Positions 36,953 to 48,016 of a stretch of 64,000 nucleotides of DNA are shown here, piece after piece (positions within the stretch are counted from its first letter, which is position 1; every line of letters begins with the position of its first letter). Source of the stretch: Ophiodon elongatus (Eukaryota > Chordata > Actinopteri > Perciformes > Hexagrammidae); the NCBI GenBank assembly GCA_016806645.1, contig JACSYO010001618.1:578501-642500 (forward strand), read 5' to 3'. The notes below the pieces were generated by a model. That model worked only from the letters and a program-made list of their open reading frames with translations, did not search any database and was not told where the DNA came from. A program made the translations under genes and the position numbers.

Positions 36953-39900
36953 CTGGAAGACCAGAACCGTCATCAGTGTAACCAACTCTCTGACTGTGAG
37001 CTTTTAAGCAGACATAAACATGTGCTCACAACACTGGTTGTGCCCAGGGGGATTAGTCGAGGCTTTTTCACCAGAAATTTTTTTCTTTCACTAAAATAAT
37101 AATTGGAAATAATTACATCCTGGAATTTTTGAACAAAGAGACACATTTCCATCATAGTGAAGTATTGATTTACACAGTTTTACATACACAGTGTTGGATT
37201 CTTACCTACAGGTTCTTCTTTTATCAGTACAGCTGCAGCTTTAAAATATCCTCTGTTTGTTTGCTTGCTGATGCCATTACCACTTTCCAGAGGAGCAGGA
37301 ACCATTTTTGCCTCAAAGACAGCGGGGGCAAGAGGAGCTTTGACAGCTTCAATTGGGGATTCAGTTAAGATCGCCGTTGCATCATGAGCCTCGGTTGCAG
37401 CTTCTGGGACTTCCACTCCTGGATCCAGTGCCGTCTCTATGGTGTCATTCTCAGATGGGGTCTGAGTGACAGATGTGAGTAGTATATCTGTATCACTGGC
37501 ACCTGCTGTGGCCTCTTCCAGGGCCGTTTCCTGCGTATCTGATGGGACAACGTCGTCCCCTGTGTTGTCCTCTGGGGCATCGTCTTCTGTAGCTTCCAGG
37601 GGGATGATGAGGATTAGGTCTTCTGGAGCAGGTTCTTCCAAGGCTGGTGCTGTTTCCTCTGCAGCCGTTTCCACTTGACCTTCCTCTTCTGTGTCAATGA
37701 CAACAGATTCTTCTTCTTTTGGTGCACCAGGGAGAGGTTCTTCAATTGTAGCAGAATTCTCTTCTGGGACTATTGGGACAGGCACCCCTGCAGCTTCTTC
37801 TTCTGCATATTCTTCTATAGCTCCTTGTTCTGGAGCTTCTGGGGAATCTATGGGGTTTGATTCTTCTATAACTTGTTCTCTCAGCTCCGGCTCTTCTTCA
37901 GCCGGATCCAAAGGGACAATGACAACTGGATCTTCTGGGGCTGACTCTTGTGATGCTGTTTGTTCTGCAGCAGGTTCAACTTGATTTCCATTTTCAGTCT
38001 CAGGCTCTACAGGAAAGAGGGCAACAGATTCCTCTTCTTCTAACATACTGGGGAAAGCATTTTCTTCCAGGACTGTTGGGGCAACTGCTTCTTCTTTGTT
38101 TGCATGTTCGGCTGGAGCTTCCTCCTCCTTTGTTTCTGAAGAAATGCTCGAGACTGTTTCCTCTTGTTCCGGCTCTTGTTCTGCGGGTTCCACAGGAACA
38201 AAAACAGCAGGTTCCTCTGGAGCTTCCTCCTCCTTTGTTTCTGAAGAAATGCTCGAGACTGTTTCCTCTTGTTCCGGCTCCTCTTCTGCGGGTTCCACAG
38301 GAACAAAAACAGCAGGTTCCTCTGGAGCTGACTCCTCTTGTGTTTCTGAAGGAATAATCAAGACAGTTTCCTCTTGTTCCTCTTGATTCAACTCCTGTTC
38401 AGCATGTTCCACAGGAACAAAAACAGCAGGTTCTTCAGGGGCTGACTCCTCTTGTGTTTCTGAAAAAATCATCGAGACTGTTTCCTCTTGTTCCAGCTCC
38501 TCCTCAACAGGTTCCACAGGAACAAAAACAGCGGGTTCTTCTGGGGCTGACTCCTCTTGTGTTTCTGATGAAATGATCGAGACTGTTTCCTCTTGTTCCT
38601 GCTCCTCTTCTGCGGGTTCCACAGGAACAAAAACTGGATCTTCTGGGGCTGACTCCTGTGATGCTGTTTGTTCTGCAGCAGGTTCAACTTGATTTCCATT
38701 TTCAGTCTCAGGCTCTACAGGAAAGAGGGCAACAGATTCCTCTTCTTCTAACATACTGGGGAAAGCATTTTCTTCCAGGACTATTGGGGCAGCTGCTTCT
38801 TTGTTTGCATGTTCGGCTGGAGCTTCCTCCTCATTTGTTTCTGAAGAAATGTTCGAGACTGTTTCCTCTTGTTCCGGCTCGACTCCTCTTGTGTTTCTGA
38901 AAATATCGAGACTGTTTCCTTTGTTCCAGCTCCTTCACAGGTTCCACAGGAACAAAAACAGCGGGTTCTTCTGGGGCTGACTCCTCTTGTGTTTCTGATG
39001 AAATGATCGAGACTGTTTCCTCTTGTTCCTGCTCCTTTCTGCGGGTTCCACAGGACAAAAACTGGTCTTCTGGGGCTGACTCCTGTGTGTGTTTGTTTGG
39101 GGTTTTGTTTTTTTGTTGGTTGGGGGGGTTTTTTTTATACTGGGGAAAGCATTTTCTTCCAGGACTATTGGGGCAGCTGCTTCTTTGTTTGCATGTTCGG
39201 CTGGAGCTTCCTCCTCATTTGTTTCTGAAGAAATGTTCGAGACTGTTTCCTCTTGTTCCGGCTCCTCTTCTGCGGGTTCCACAGGAACAAAAACAGCAGG
39301 TTCCTCTGGAGCTGACTCCTCTTGTGTTTCTGAAGGAATAATCAAGACTGTTTCCTTTTGTTCCTCTTGATTCAGCTCCTGTTCAGCATGTTCCACAGGA
39401 ACAAAAACAGCAGGTTCTTCAGGGGCTGACTCCTCTTGTGTTTCTGAAAAAATTATCGAGACTGTTTCCTCTTGTTCCTCTTGATTCAGCTCCTGCTCAG
39501 CAGGTACCACAGGTACAAAAACAGCTGGTTCCTCTGGGACTGACTCCTCTACAGCAGGTTCCCACTGACCTGCCTCCTCTGTCTCAAGTTCTACAGGAAC
39601 TATGAGAACAGATTCCTCTTCTTCTGGCATTATAGAACGAGCAGCAGGTTCTACTTCAGTTTTGTCATCAGGGACTACAAGTAAAGGTTCTTCCGAAGCT
39701 TCATCTTCTGAAGCCCCCACAGGAATAATAGGGATTGGTGCTGCTGGAACTGGATCCTCTGGGGATGCATATTCTGCAGCAACAGCAGTTTCTTCTGTTG
39801 CATTGTCCTCTGGAATGACTGTGATCAGTGATTCTGGAGCTCCATCCTCCACATAATGCTGTTCACTCTCAACAGCAACAGCCAGGATAATGTCGTCTGT

Positions 39901-41473
39901 AGTTTCATCTGGAGATGACTCTGCAAAGGTAGCTTCTTCCGTTTCATCCTCTGAAGATTTTTGGGGAGCTCCAGCCAAAGGCTCCTGAGAAGCTGATTCA
40001 TCAGCTTCATCAGCATCATCATCAGTGTCATCAGAGACCTGATCATCACTGAAAATTGGTTCTGGTTCTTTTGCAATAATCAAAATGTCTTCTTCAGCAG
40101 GTGCTTCCTCGGGAGATGGAGCTGCTTCACCTGCAACAGCTGGAAGGAGCTTCTCTTGAGCTGGTTCTTTTTCCTCTATAAAGTGACTGTGGTCTTCAGT
40201 TACTGGTGCAGGTTCCTCTGGTCCTGGTCCAGGCACCTGAACAACTTTGGCAGCTGTAATAGAGGTTAGAGCCTCAGCAAAGAGCTTGAGCTGATTCTCC
40301 AGTGGTTTAACAGTATAGCCATTTGGTATGTTCTAGTTAGACAACAAAGGAACCCCCATTTACCTAAAATACATTTGAATAAATATCAGAGCAATACAAT
40401 TGGGAATTTTACATTTGATTGAGTTAATTAATACATATTTCTATGGTCACATTTTTATATTCTTTTATCATTCCTAGAAGTCTTTAGTAATATCAACTAA
40501 AGTTATCCATTAAAGCTTACTTTTTTTTGCTAAAATGGCCCAAACCTGACAATCCACTGAGCTCAATTTAATTGGAGTTCTGAGGTTACGCATAAGTGCA
40601 GCTGTGTTCCATACAGTAAACCCCCCAGCATACTATAGCTCTGAACGACGACTGATTATGTTACAATTAATCTGCAGTGAACTGATACAAACGAGGTGTG
40701 TAGGGATCCAAGTTTAGTTCAAATGTCTCAAATGGGATCATACTAACAGGAGCAAATGTGTCATTGAACAGGCAATGAAAGTATTTCGAGAAGTTTGGGT
40801 GTTAACCACATCTATGAATGCAGTTGGGCACAGGAGTTTTATTCTCGATTTGTGAGGGTGACTGAGGTAATTTTCTAAACTGAATGAATATTCTTTATTC
40901 CTCACAGCTAGAAAATATTCAAAGAATTATGTCTGTCTTTGATTCTGTTGACTCATAGTCTACCTCTTATGTAACACTAAATATAGATTTACCTTTTTAA
41001 ACAAACATGTTTGTGTACTTAAAAAGTAAAATATTTCTGAATTAAGTTAGCACATTCAGTGTATTCTGACATCAACAATCTATTGAATTAATGGTAATAA
41101 TTAAAACTGAGAAATATGTATAAGAATTAAATTGACAAGTTAAATTTACTCAGACTGCAATAATATGTAACATTGAAATATTATTTCACAGTATTTTCAA
41201 TTAATGTAGCCTGATATATGATTTTGAAGTGCAATATATAAAAATAGAAATATTTTAACAGCCTATAGTATTTTATTAAGCCTACATTATTTTCCAGAGA
41301 GGTAGCTGTGCAATAATTTATCATATCATTGATCTAGAACCTGTTAATTTCTAATAATTGTGATCATGCCAAAAGAGTTTAGAGAAAATGCATGTCTTAC
41401 GTATCGGTGCTGATGAGCATAGCTGTACATTTAGGACCAGGGTCAGCAGTACTAGAGAGGAAGCTTTGAACAT
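36849..41473 (-). CDS. Single-pass membrane protein with long acidic tandem repeats, in podoplanin position
   Basis: Three exons join in phase 1: 41473-41401, 40253-37206 and 36952-36849. Exon 1 encodes a signal peptide (MFKASSLVLLTLVLNVQLCS). Exon 2 encodes about 1015 residues rich in Glu, Pro, Val and Ala with tandem repeats (unit about 35 residues around PEEPAVFVPVEPAEEE and EETVSxISSETQEE). Exon 3 encodes RGAVLGAAFFTLMSFIIIGL followed by VGMSIAKKLR and stop: one membrane helix with a very short basic tail. The predicted topology is type I, ectodomain outside. In mammals PDPN lies just upstream of PRDM2 on the same strand, and its signal peptide starts similarly (M-aromatic-K-x-S); the ectodomain and tail do not resemble it. 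Orthology is possible but unproven. Bases 38880-39145 carry frame-breaking errors (separate entry). Confidence 0.75.
37206..40253 (-). CDS. Acidic-repeat gene exon 2 (ectodomain)
   Basis: The acceptor TCTATTACAG and donor GTAAGA bound the exon. The N-terminal part (40253-39600) is acidic but non-repetitive; 39600-37930 is the tandem array; 37930-37206 is again non-repetitive, ending KEEPVG. Two N-glycosylation sequons are visible (NATE, NDTI). The frame is the same on both sides of the damaged stretch, although stops occur within it. Confidence 0.75.
37925..39600 (-). repeat. Coding tandem repeat array with higher-order structure
   Basis: The basic unit is about 105-114 bp (35-38 codons), repeated roughly ten times. 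A larger block starting at ENAFPSMLEEEESVALFPVE and ending in several basic units occurs at about 38780-38060 and again from 38070 leftwards. A third, degraded start lies near 39150. Copies at 38761-38880 and 39145-39264 are almost base-identical. Confidence 0.85.
38880..39145 (-). other. Frame-broken patch in the repeat array, probable assembly error
   Basis: Compared with sister copies at 38486-38660, this stretch shows many 1-3 base losses (CTCCTCTTC to CTCCTTTC, GGAACAAAA to GGACAAAA, CTGGATCTT to CTGGTCTT, CCTCTTGTT to CCTTTGTT). It also has an abrupt junction at 38880 (GGCTC|GACTCC) and a garbled homopolymer-rich segment at 39090-39138. Flanking copies are clean. The frame nevertheless returns to that of the upstream exon part. 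Confidence 0.75.
41401..41473 (-). CDS. Acidic-repeat gene exon 1 (signal peptide)
   Basis: ATG at 41473 and donor GTAAGA at 41400-41395. It encodes 24 residues plus one base: K after position 2, a hydrophobic core of about 13 residues, then CSSAPI, a likely signal peptidase region. Confidence 0.75.
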
Positions 41474-41889
41474 GATGTCCGTCCAGTCAGTCTTTTCAAT
41501 AGAGTCAAACAAATTCCAATAACTCCAACATAGCAGTCAGACCGGTGCCCCCACTGTGAAGTAATATGCCAGAGTGGTGAAGCATGTAAAGTGTCAGTGT
41601 GGACGCATGTTGTGAAGCGACACCATATGGAAATACTGGGAGGGTAAAATAAGAAACGTACTGTGAGATATGATCACATGGACTACTTCAACAAGACTAC
41701 ACCAGCTGTTCAAAGGTCCGACTTAAAATACTTTCTGAAAACACCTAAAAAGGTTGCTGATAAAAAACAGCATATGAATATACACATTGTATTCTACAGA
41801 CTTTCCAAACACTACACAAAGATGCATATTACAGTTTCTTAAAAGAGTATTCATACACAACGTACTGTGTCAGTGAGAGAGGGTTCCCG

Positions 41890-42290
41890 CTGCCCTCTCA
41901 CTATAGAGTTATACATTGTCGCGCACGGCTTTCACAATGAGCAGAGTGTTCCCGCTCAGGCTAACTTGGTGACACGCGATTTAGACTAAGGCGATATTGA
42001 TATTGTGTACATTGACCTTTGTAATACAAGTGCTGTTGCTCAGGCTAACTTGAAGGTGTGCTCATTTTGACAGCTACCGTACTAGTGAAGAGAGTGTCCT
42101 CGCTCCCCTCTCACTATACGGACTGTTTTCTGACCTGTTTCTACAGAAGCAGAGTGCTCTCGCTCAGGCTAACTGGTGGGACACCAATATTTACAGCAAC
42201 TGTGCTAGTGAAGAGAGTGTCCTCACTCACTGCCTGTTCCCTGCCTGTTTTCTTAGTAGTCAGCGGAACGCTTATTCTCAGACTAGCTTT
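41890..42290 (+). repeat. Subterminal imperfect tandem repeats of the DIRS element
   Basis: Phrases of the type 'agagtg-t-tcccgctcaggctaact' and 'gtgaagagagtgtcctc-ctc' recur at about 41945, 42035, 42085, 42150 and 42210 with diverged spacers. Confidence 0.7.
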
Positions 42291-42347
42291 AGGAGCCCTC
42301 ATCAACTAGTTGGGCAGGGTTTCCCCAGAGTCGTGGCTATGTTTAAC

Positions 42348-42560
42348 TCTCCCAGCTGTAAGATCTGTATGGCTCCTCTTCAGCCTGAGGACAGCCATAA
42401 CCTTTGCCCCCTCTTGTCTTGGCCTCGAGCATCTGAGGGAGGGCCTCTCAGAGAACCCGGGCATGAACTGTGGGGAACTTGGGGATTAACAGTTGCCCCC
42501 CGAAAGTCGTCAGAGGCAGGGGGGCCAGGAACTGATGTCTTCGGGCCGGCTGTTGGTTAT
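42348..42560 (+). pseudogene. DIRS gag remnant
   Basis: The peptide CKICMAPLQPEDSHNLCPLL resembles the beginning of fish DIRS gag, where Cys and His residues follow a GH-LCP pattern. Most of gag is missing before the RT region begins. Confidence 0.6.
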
Positions 42561-42589
42561 TTCTCCCAGCAGCATATCAGCTACTGGGC

Positions 42590-43270
42590 AGCACATGCTT
42601 CAGACCCATGGATGGTTTCCACCTTAATCCAAGGGTACAAGCTTCAATTCCGACGCCTGCCCTTTCTCTTAAAAAAAGAGAGGGAGCGGACTGCGCCCAG
42701 TCCTGGATCTGAGGGGACTCAACAAGTTCCTGAAGGTCTTGCCATTCCACATGTTGAGCACAGCAGACGTTCTTTGTGCTGTTTCCAGAGGAGACTGGTT
42801 CACGTCTGTCGATTTGAAGGATGCCTATTTCCATGTTCCCATTGTGTCTCACCACAGACAGTTTCTTTGTTTCGCCTTTCAAGGTCGTCACTTTCAGTTC
42901 AGGGTGTTTCAGTTCGGACTCTTCCTCTCCTCACGAGTGCTCACAAGGTGTGTTGCTGCTGCCCTGTCCCCCCTGCAATCACAGGGCATGACGATACTGC
43001 CGTAGGTGGACGATTGGCTAATTTGTGCACTATACCGGCTTCAGGCGGCACAGGACACCACTTGCCTTCTCTCTCAAGTGGCCCGGCTGGGTCTCAGGGT
43101 GAACATGGAGAAGAGCTCTCTGAGTCCCTCTCCGAGCATAACCTTCATTTGTGTGGCTCTGGATGCAGTCACTATGAGGGCCTGTCCGTCACTCCAGCGT
43201 GTGGAAGACATCCTCCGTAGCCTTCCCCTCTTCCAAGGGGACAGGCGGTTGCCCTACACCCTCTTTCTAT
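42590..43270 (+). pseudogene. DIRS reverse transcriptase remnant
   Basis: VDLKDAYFHVPIVSHHRQFL with following CFAFQGRHFQFRVFQFGL is the classic DIRS RT palm. The catalytic box reads stop-VDDWLIC: a TAG at 43003-43005 replaces the aromatic residue in front of VDD. Other frame changes separate the upstream WMVSTLIQGYKLQFRRLP segment. Not functional. Confidence 0.85.
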
Positions 43271-43639
43271 GACTTTTGGGCAAATTGACAGATGCCTCGT
43301 TCCCTTGGGTATGCCGTCACTGCGCCCCCTGCAGAGATGGCTGAACAGCCTTCGCTTGGATGCCAATTGGCACAGGCACAGGACAATTGAGGTATGACAG
43401 CAGTGCCTTCTCGCTCTATCCCCTTGGAGGGAGAGCAGGGGTGCAGTGTGGCAGAACAGGACTGCTCGGAGGTAGAGGTCTGCTCAGGACCGCATGGAGC
43501 ATGTCAATGTTCTAGAACTACGGGCCGTACACCTCGTGCTTAAACACTTCCTACAGATTAATTGGGGACAGCAGATGAAAATTAGCCTCTGTCTAACTTA
43601 CAGTATTACTATTGATTAGTGTGCATTGTCCCTGCAAAA

Positions 43640-43925
43640 TAAAAATAAACTTGAGAGGAAAGGATGTGCTTGTCTGGTCGGACAACACCTCGGCCGTGTT
43701 TCACATAAACCATCAGGGGGGCACAAGATCTGCAAAGTTCCTACGGGTGTCCCGTGCTCTTTATAATTGGGCGGCTCCTCGCTTGACCAGCCTACAGCCA
43801 ACGTATCTACCAGGAGAACGGAACCAAGTCGCAGATTTCCTCTCTCGTCACAAGCCTCCACCGGGGGAGTGGCGGCTTCCTCCAGAGGTGGTGCACAGCA
43901 TCTGGGATCTCTTTGCCTCAGAGAT
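43640..43925 (+). pseudogene. DIRS RNase H remnant
   Basis: VWSDNTSAVFHINHQGGTRS, YLPGERNQVADFLSRHKPPP and GEWRLPPEVVHSIWDLF are characteristic of DIRS RNase H and the segment after it. Confidence 0.85.
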
Positions 43926-44389
43926 GTCGACTCACTGCCCCCACTGGTTCTCTGGCCCAGGATGCCCTGGCTCACGCGTGGCCAGAAGGTCTTCTTTGTG
44001 CCTTTCAACCATTTCCTCTGATCTTACCAACGCTTCTCCGAGTGCTTCAACAGGGCCACAGACTTCTGCTGGTGGCCCCCTTACAGCCAGCCAGGGCTTG
44101 GTTCTCCGTGTTGTACAGACTCTGCTGCAGGACACGCTGGTACCTCCCCGACAGGAAGGACCTCCTGTCTCAGCTAGGGGGTCGGTTTTTGACATTCCAA
44201 TCCCAGCCGCTTTCAACTGTGGGTCTGGCCGCAGGAGGGCCCGACCCGCTGCTGAGTGGCTGCATAGAACCAGTCAGAATGACTATTCTGAATGCCAGAG
44301 CGCCATCTACCCGTCTGCAGTAGGAGAACAGGTGGAGGCTGTTTTCTGACTGATGTGCGGTTCAGAACAAAGACCCAGTACAGGGTCCC

Positions 44390-44850
44390 GTGCCTGCTAT
44401 ACTTGAGTTTCTACAGTCCCTCCTAGAAAAGGGCTGTTCTCCCTCTACCCTGAGGGTGTACGTGGCCACTATTTTATGGCAGTATGCTAGGGTCGACAAG
44501 GACACACTGGGGAGCCACAGGCTGGTGTTCCTCTTCCTAAAAGGGGCTCTGCGTTTGCGTCCCCCGAGCGCCCTGAAGGCTCCTGCATGGGACCTACCCC
44601 CCGGTACTGGACACCCTTGCCTCCCTTCGAACCCTTGGCACGGGCTGAGCTGAGGTGGCTGTCGGCCAAAACGGCTTTTCTCCTTGCCATCACTTCATCA
44701 AAACGTGTTAGCAAGCTACATACCCTGTCGGTGAGTGAATCATGTCTAAGGTGGAACTCAGATGGCTCGGGTGTCACTTTGTGGCCGAATGCAGCATTTC
44801 TCTCATATCTCAACCAGCCTATCCAGCTTGTGCAGTTTGACCCCCATTAA
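44390..44850 (+). pseudogene. DIRS tyrosine recombinase remnant, truncated
   Basis: LEFLQSLLEKGCSPSTLRVY in one frame and FEPLARAELRWLSAKTAFLL, SSKRVSKLHTLSVSESCLRW in another match the core-binding part and the first catalytic Arg region of DIRS recombinases. The sequence stops near GVTLWPNAAFL, so the later H-x-x-R and tyrosine boxes are absent. Confidence 0.85.
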
Positions 44851-44887
44851 GAAAGGAAAAGTCCTTGCAACTCTGTTGATATAAGTC

Positions 44888-45160
44888 ATCCAGTGTTAAG
44901 CGCTGCCTCGGGCGGTCATTAAGGATGAAATACATTCTATGAATCCTGGATGACGACCAGAGTTCTTGGTCACTCGGAATCTCGGTGAGAAGATTCCATA
45001 GCCTGATCTCAGGGATGAGACCGGAACTTATACTGGGCTGGGGTCATCCGGGGTCACACTTGACTTTGTTTATATGAAGACACGATCTGCGAGATGGAAT
45101 ATATCCAGTGTTAAGCACTGCCTCTGGTGGTCATCCAGGATTCATAGAACCATAGTTACA
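44888..45160. repeat. Direct and inverted repeats at the DIRS 3' end
   Basis: 44888-44919 recurs directly at 45103-45134 (CCAGTGTTAAGC core). 44934-44958 (TCTATGAATCCTGGATGAC) is inverted at 45127-45152. Such nested repeats are expected at DIRS ends, which are completed through an internal complementary region. Confidence 0.8.
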
Positions 45161-46094
45161 TCCTTAACTCTCATTTTTTCTTATTTGTTTTTAAGAAGTT
45201 ATTCAGAGGAGTTGCTGTTATGGTGACAGATATTTAAGTAAAACTAAAGATAAGCCACCTGCATGCTCTGGTGTTGGACAACCACCACATACGCTGAGAC
45301 GGAAACATCATCCTGCCATAATATTGATGTAAGTCTTCCGGAACAAAGCTCAAACAGCACATTATTCCACAGTGAAGTTACCATATTTTATTTCTTTAAG
45401 TGCCATTCATGCATATTGGGGAAGGGGGCGGGGTGGGCGGTGGTATCGACAATTCTAATAACACTTGAGTTATTTTACAGCACTAAACGAATACAAAGAG
45501 TAGCTGTGTCACCTCATTGGACAACAAAAGTAATAAACCGTGCAATAAACAAAAAGGACGAATAGGAGAAATAAAATACAAGAAATGACAAAGACGAAAT
45601 CAAACAAAACAGAAAAATAAAACACAAACCAAATATATATTATCAACACTGAAACACTGAATGTAGAACCATAGTACAGGTAAAAGGTAGTGTCACACAA
45701 AAAGCAAACGCATTTTCATCACATATATACAATATAGATATATACATACTGTCACCCTCTGATTGGACAATAACAAAATACTCTATTCTTTTTGCTCCTG
45801 TCTTTTGTGAATAAGACCCACCCCCAGCCTTGATACCCCACCCCCAAGAGGAAAAAAGGGATGATTGAAAAGACATATATGTACAAGCACAACAACACAC
45901 CAGCACTGAATAAAATAGGCCCCAATCAGCAGTACTTGTTGGCAGTTCTCTCCCATATCGTAACAAGGCTTTTTTTTGTAAATCTTTTCATCTTTTTTTT
46001 CTCCCAATGATAGTAATCTCTCTGGCAGGTACATGTCCAGCGGTATTCAAAAACTTAAATTGTCTTTTGAAAAAGAACTCACACAAGCAAACAA

Positions 46095-46095
<1 letters not shown>

Positions 46096-46135
<40 letters not shown>

Positions 46136-46155
46136 CACACACACGCACACAACCA
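46096..46155. repeat. CA microsatellite
   Basis: About 25 CA units with G interruptions lie in the foxj3 3' flank. Confidence 0.95.
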
Positions 46156-46992
46156 CACGCACACAGACAGACATAATAAAAAATTGTGATTGTGATCCAG
46201 TCATTGTCTTCACCTTTTTCCCTTTTAGCCACATCCATTTGCTTAAAATCTTTTGTTTTCCCAATGGGCTGCTGTGCTCAAATAGTAGCTTGTGTGTTCA
46301 TGATCTTCACCTGGAAGAACTGAAACACACTTCACTTTCACACCAACCAAGGACTCACAGGATGCTCTCTGTTGTAGGTCAATTAGAGTCCTAATGAAAG
46401 CCCACTAAAGCTTTTTCCACTGCTGCCTTCAGCTGCAGTCCTTTTACTCCACACTCACCTAAAAGAGTCATGAATTGTGTCACTTAACTGACTACGAATT
46501 CTGTCTGAGCACTAATTAAGAATTTATGGCCGTTGAACAAAACTTTTAAAAGTCATTGTTGAAATCCACAGGCGAGGAAATCCTCCACATGCAGCGGACG
46601 TTTGATTTACAAAGACAGACAAAAAAAAGAGGAGAAAGACGCAGGTGTGGACAGGTATGATTGGCAGGAAAATATTAAAATCAATGGCAGTATAATCAGT
46701 TGAAAGAAGGGAACTTGACTTCATCTGCACAGTGCAGCTGTAGACAGTCTAACAGAAGCTCTGCAGTATAAAACGGGGCTGGTTTTAGTTTCAAAGAACC
46801 TTCAAACTTAGCATCTGGTTATTTAATATCCAATAAAACAACCATGTGAGACTTGAACGGGCCTTTTCTAACAATAAAGACTTTATATAATGTTTTTTTT
46901 TGTTGTTTTTTTTTTTAAAAGAGTCCATGATTGTCATACAAATATGAAATCAAAACTACAGTGACCCCTGGAGTCCATGGTTGCTAAACTAT

Positions 46993-47501
46993 CCTAAAAG
47001 GGTAGTTGGACATATAGTGAAATACACTTCAGAGGCAGTTAAGATCGATACCGCTCTCATGTCTGTGCGGTAAGTGTGAAGCTAAAGTACACGCTTAGCG
47101 TAGCACAAAGACTAGAAACGGGGGGGAAAGTTAGCCTGGTTCTCAGCCTCCTAGCACCAATACAGCTAATTATTTAACATGTCATATCTTAAGTAAGAAA
47201 CTCCACCAAGCCAAGAAAGAGTCTGGCACATAACCCAAACCTAACACTAAGGTTAATGTACGGACAAAAAAATAAATAAGATACAGCATGTTGATTGGTG
47301 AGCTTTAGAGGTGCTTACAGGCAGAATGTGTCCCCTTTTGATAGAGTCTTGCAAGCCATTTCCCCATTTCCAGTCTTTATGCTAGCGATCACCTTGCTGT
47401 AGCTCCATATTCACAGACAGGAGAGGTATCAATCTTCTCATCTAACTCTTGGCATGGAAGCATCTAAGCCTATTTCCCAAAATGTTGAACTATTCCTGTA
47501 A
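46993..47501. repeat. Fold-back (inverted-repeat) element, copy 1
   Basis: The left half (GATCGATACCGCTCTCATGTCTG ... CACAAAGACTAGAAACGG) is repeated in inverted, diverged form in the right half (...CCAGTCTTTATGC ... GGTATCAATCTTCTCATCTAACT). The centre is near 47230. The phrase set is familiar from a frequent percomorph repeat. Confidence 0.75.
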
Positions 47502-47979
47502 ACAAGGACACAGTGTTACAGATGCAAAGCACCATACACAGTTTAGCAGTATTGAAGAGGGGAGAAATAATCCTGCTCACTGCTATTGCAGATAGTTTTA
47601 CTGGGAGTGAATGAATAAATGAAAGAGTGAGTATGTGAGCGACGAGCCTTTGAGATCAAGGAGGTGCTTTGCATCTTAAAAAACGGTTGAGATCAACAGA
47701 AGAGTGCAAAGGGCTTTTTTCTCCCAACATTGTGTCTCTAAAGTTCAGCACCTGTCTGATTGAGGAGCCACTTGTTACAGGTTTCCAGAACCGCTGATCT
47801 CCTGTTCTGTGCTTCGGAAACCCTTCCCACAAAAAAAAGGCATGTCTCATATCTTGTCTTTAATCACTGTGTGCATCTGCTTTTGTGCTCATAGATGGCA
47901 TAGAGATGAATGCAGCAATCAATCATAGCCCTAAAATTACAATAAAACCAAAACACACGTACGCACGCTCCATTTGTTC

Positions 47980-48016
47980 AACACACACACACACACACAC
48001 ACACATACACACACAT
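47980..48016. repeat. CA microsatellite
   Basis: About 17 CA units with one TA interruption. Confidence 0.95.

Larger units (their letters stand above)
41870..45160 (+). mobile_element. Decayed DIRS-type retrotransposon
   Basis: Plus-strand remnants of all DIRS parts occur in order: a gag start (42348-42450), RT (about 42590-43260), RNase H (43640-43910) and a tyrosine recombinase N-terminal part (44390-44850). All are interrupted by stops and frame changes, and gag is mostly deleted. DIRS elements use a tyrosine recombinase instead of a DDE integrase and lack ordinary LTRs. The flanks show subterminal tandem repeats (41890-42290) and direct plus inverted repeats (44888-45160), as expected for their complex ends. 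The boundaries are approximate. The left end is about 400 bp upstream of the neighbouring gene's ATG. Confidence 0.85.

Noticed and set aside
37950..39600. CRISPR-like array of regular repeats
   Set aside because: The units are contiguous coding tandem repeats without unique spacers, in a eukaryotic exon.
37466..39856. Several plus-strand Ser/Gly/Ala-rich and Leu-rich open frames
   Set aside because: They are antisense shadows of the acidic tandem-repeat exon; the repeat keeps several frames open.
41870..45160. Possible endogenous retrovirus
   Set aside because: The RT, RNase H and recombinase motifs are of DIRS type, with a tyrosine recombinase; there are no LTRs, protease, DDE integrase or envelope.
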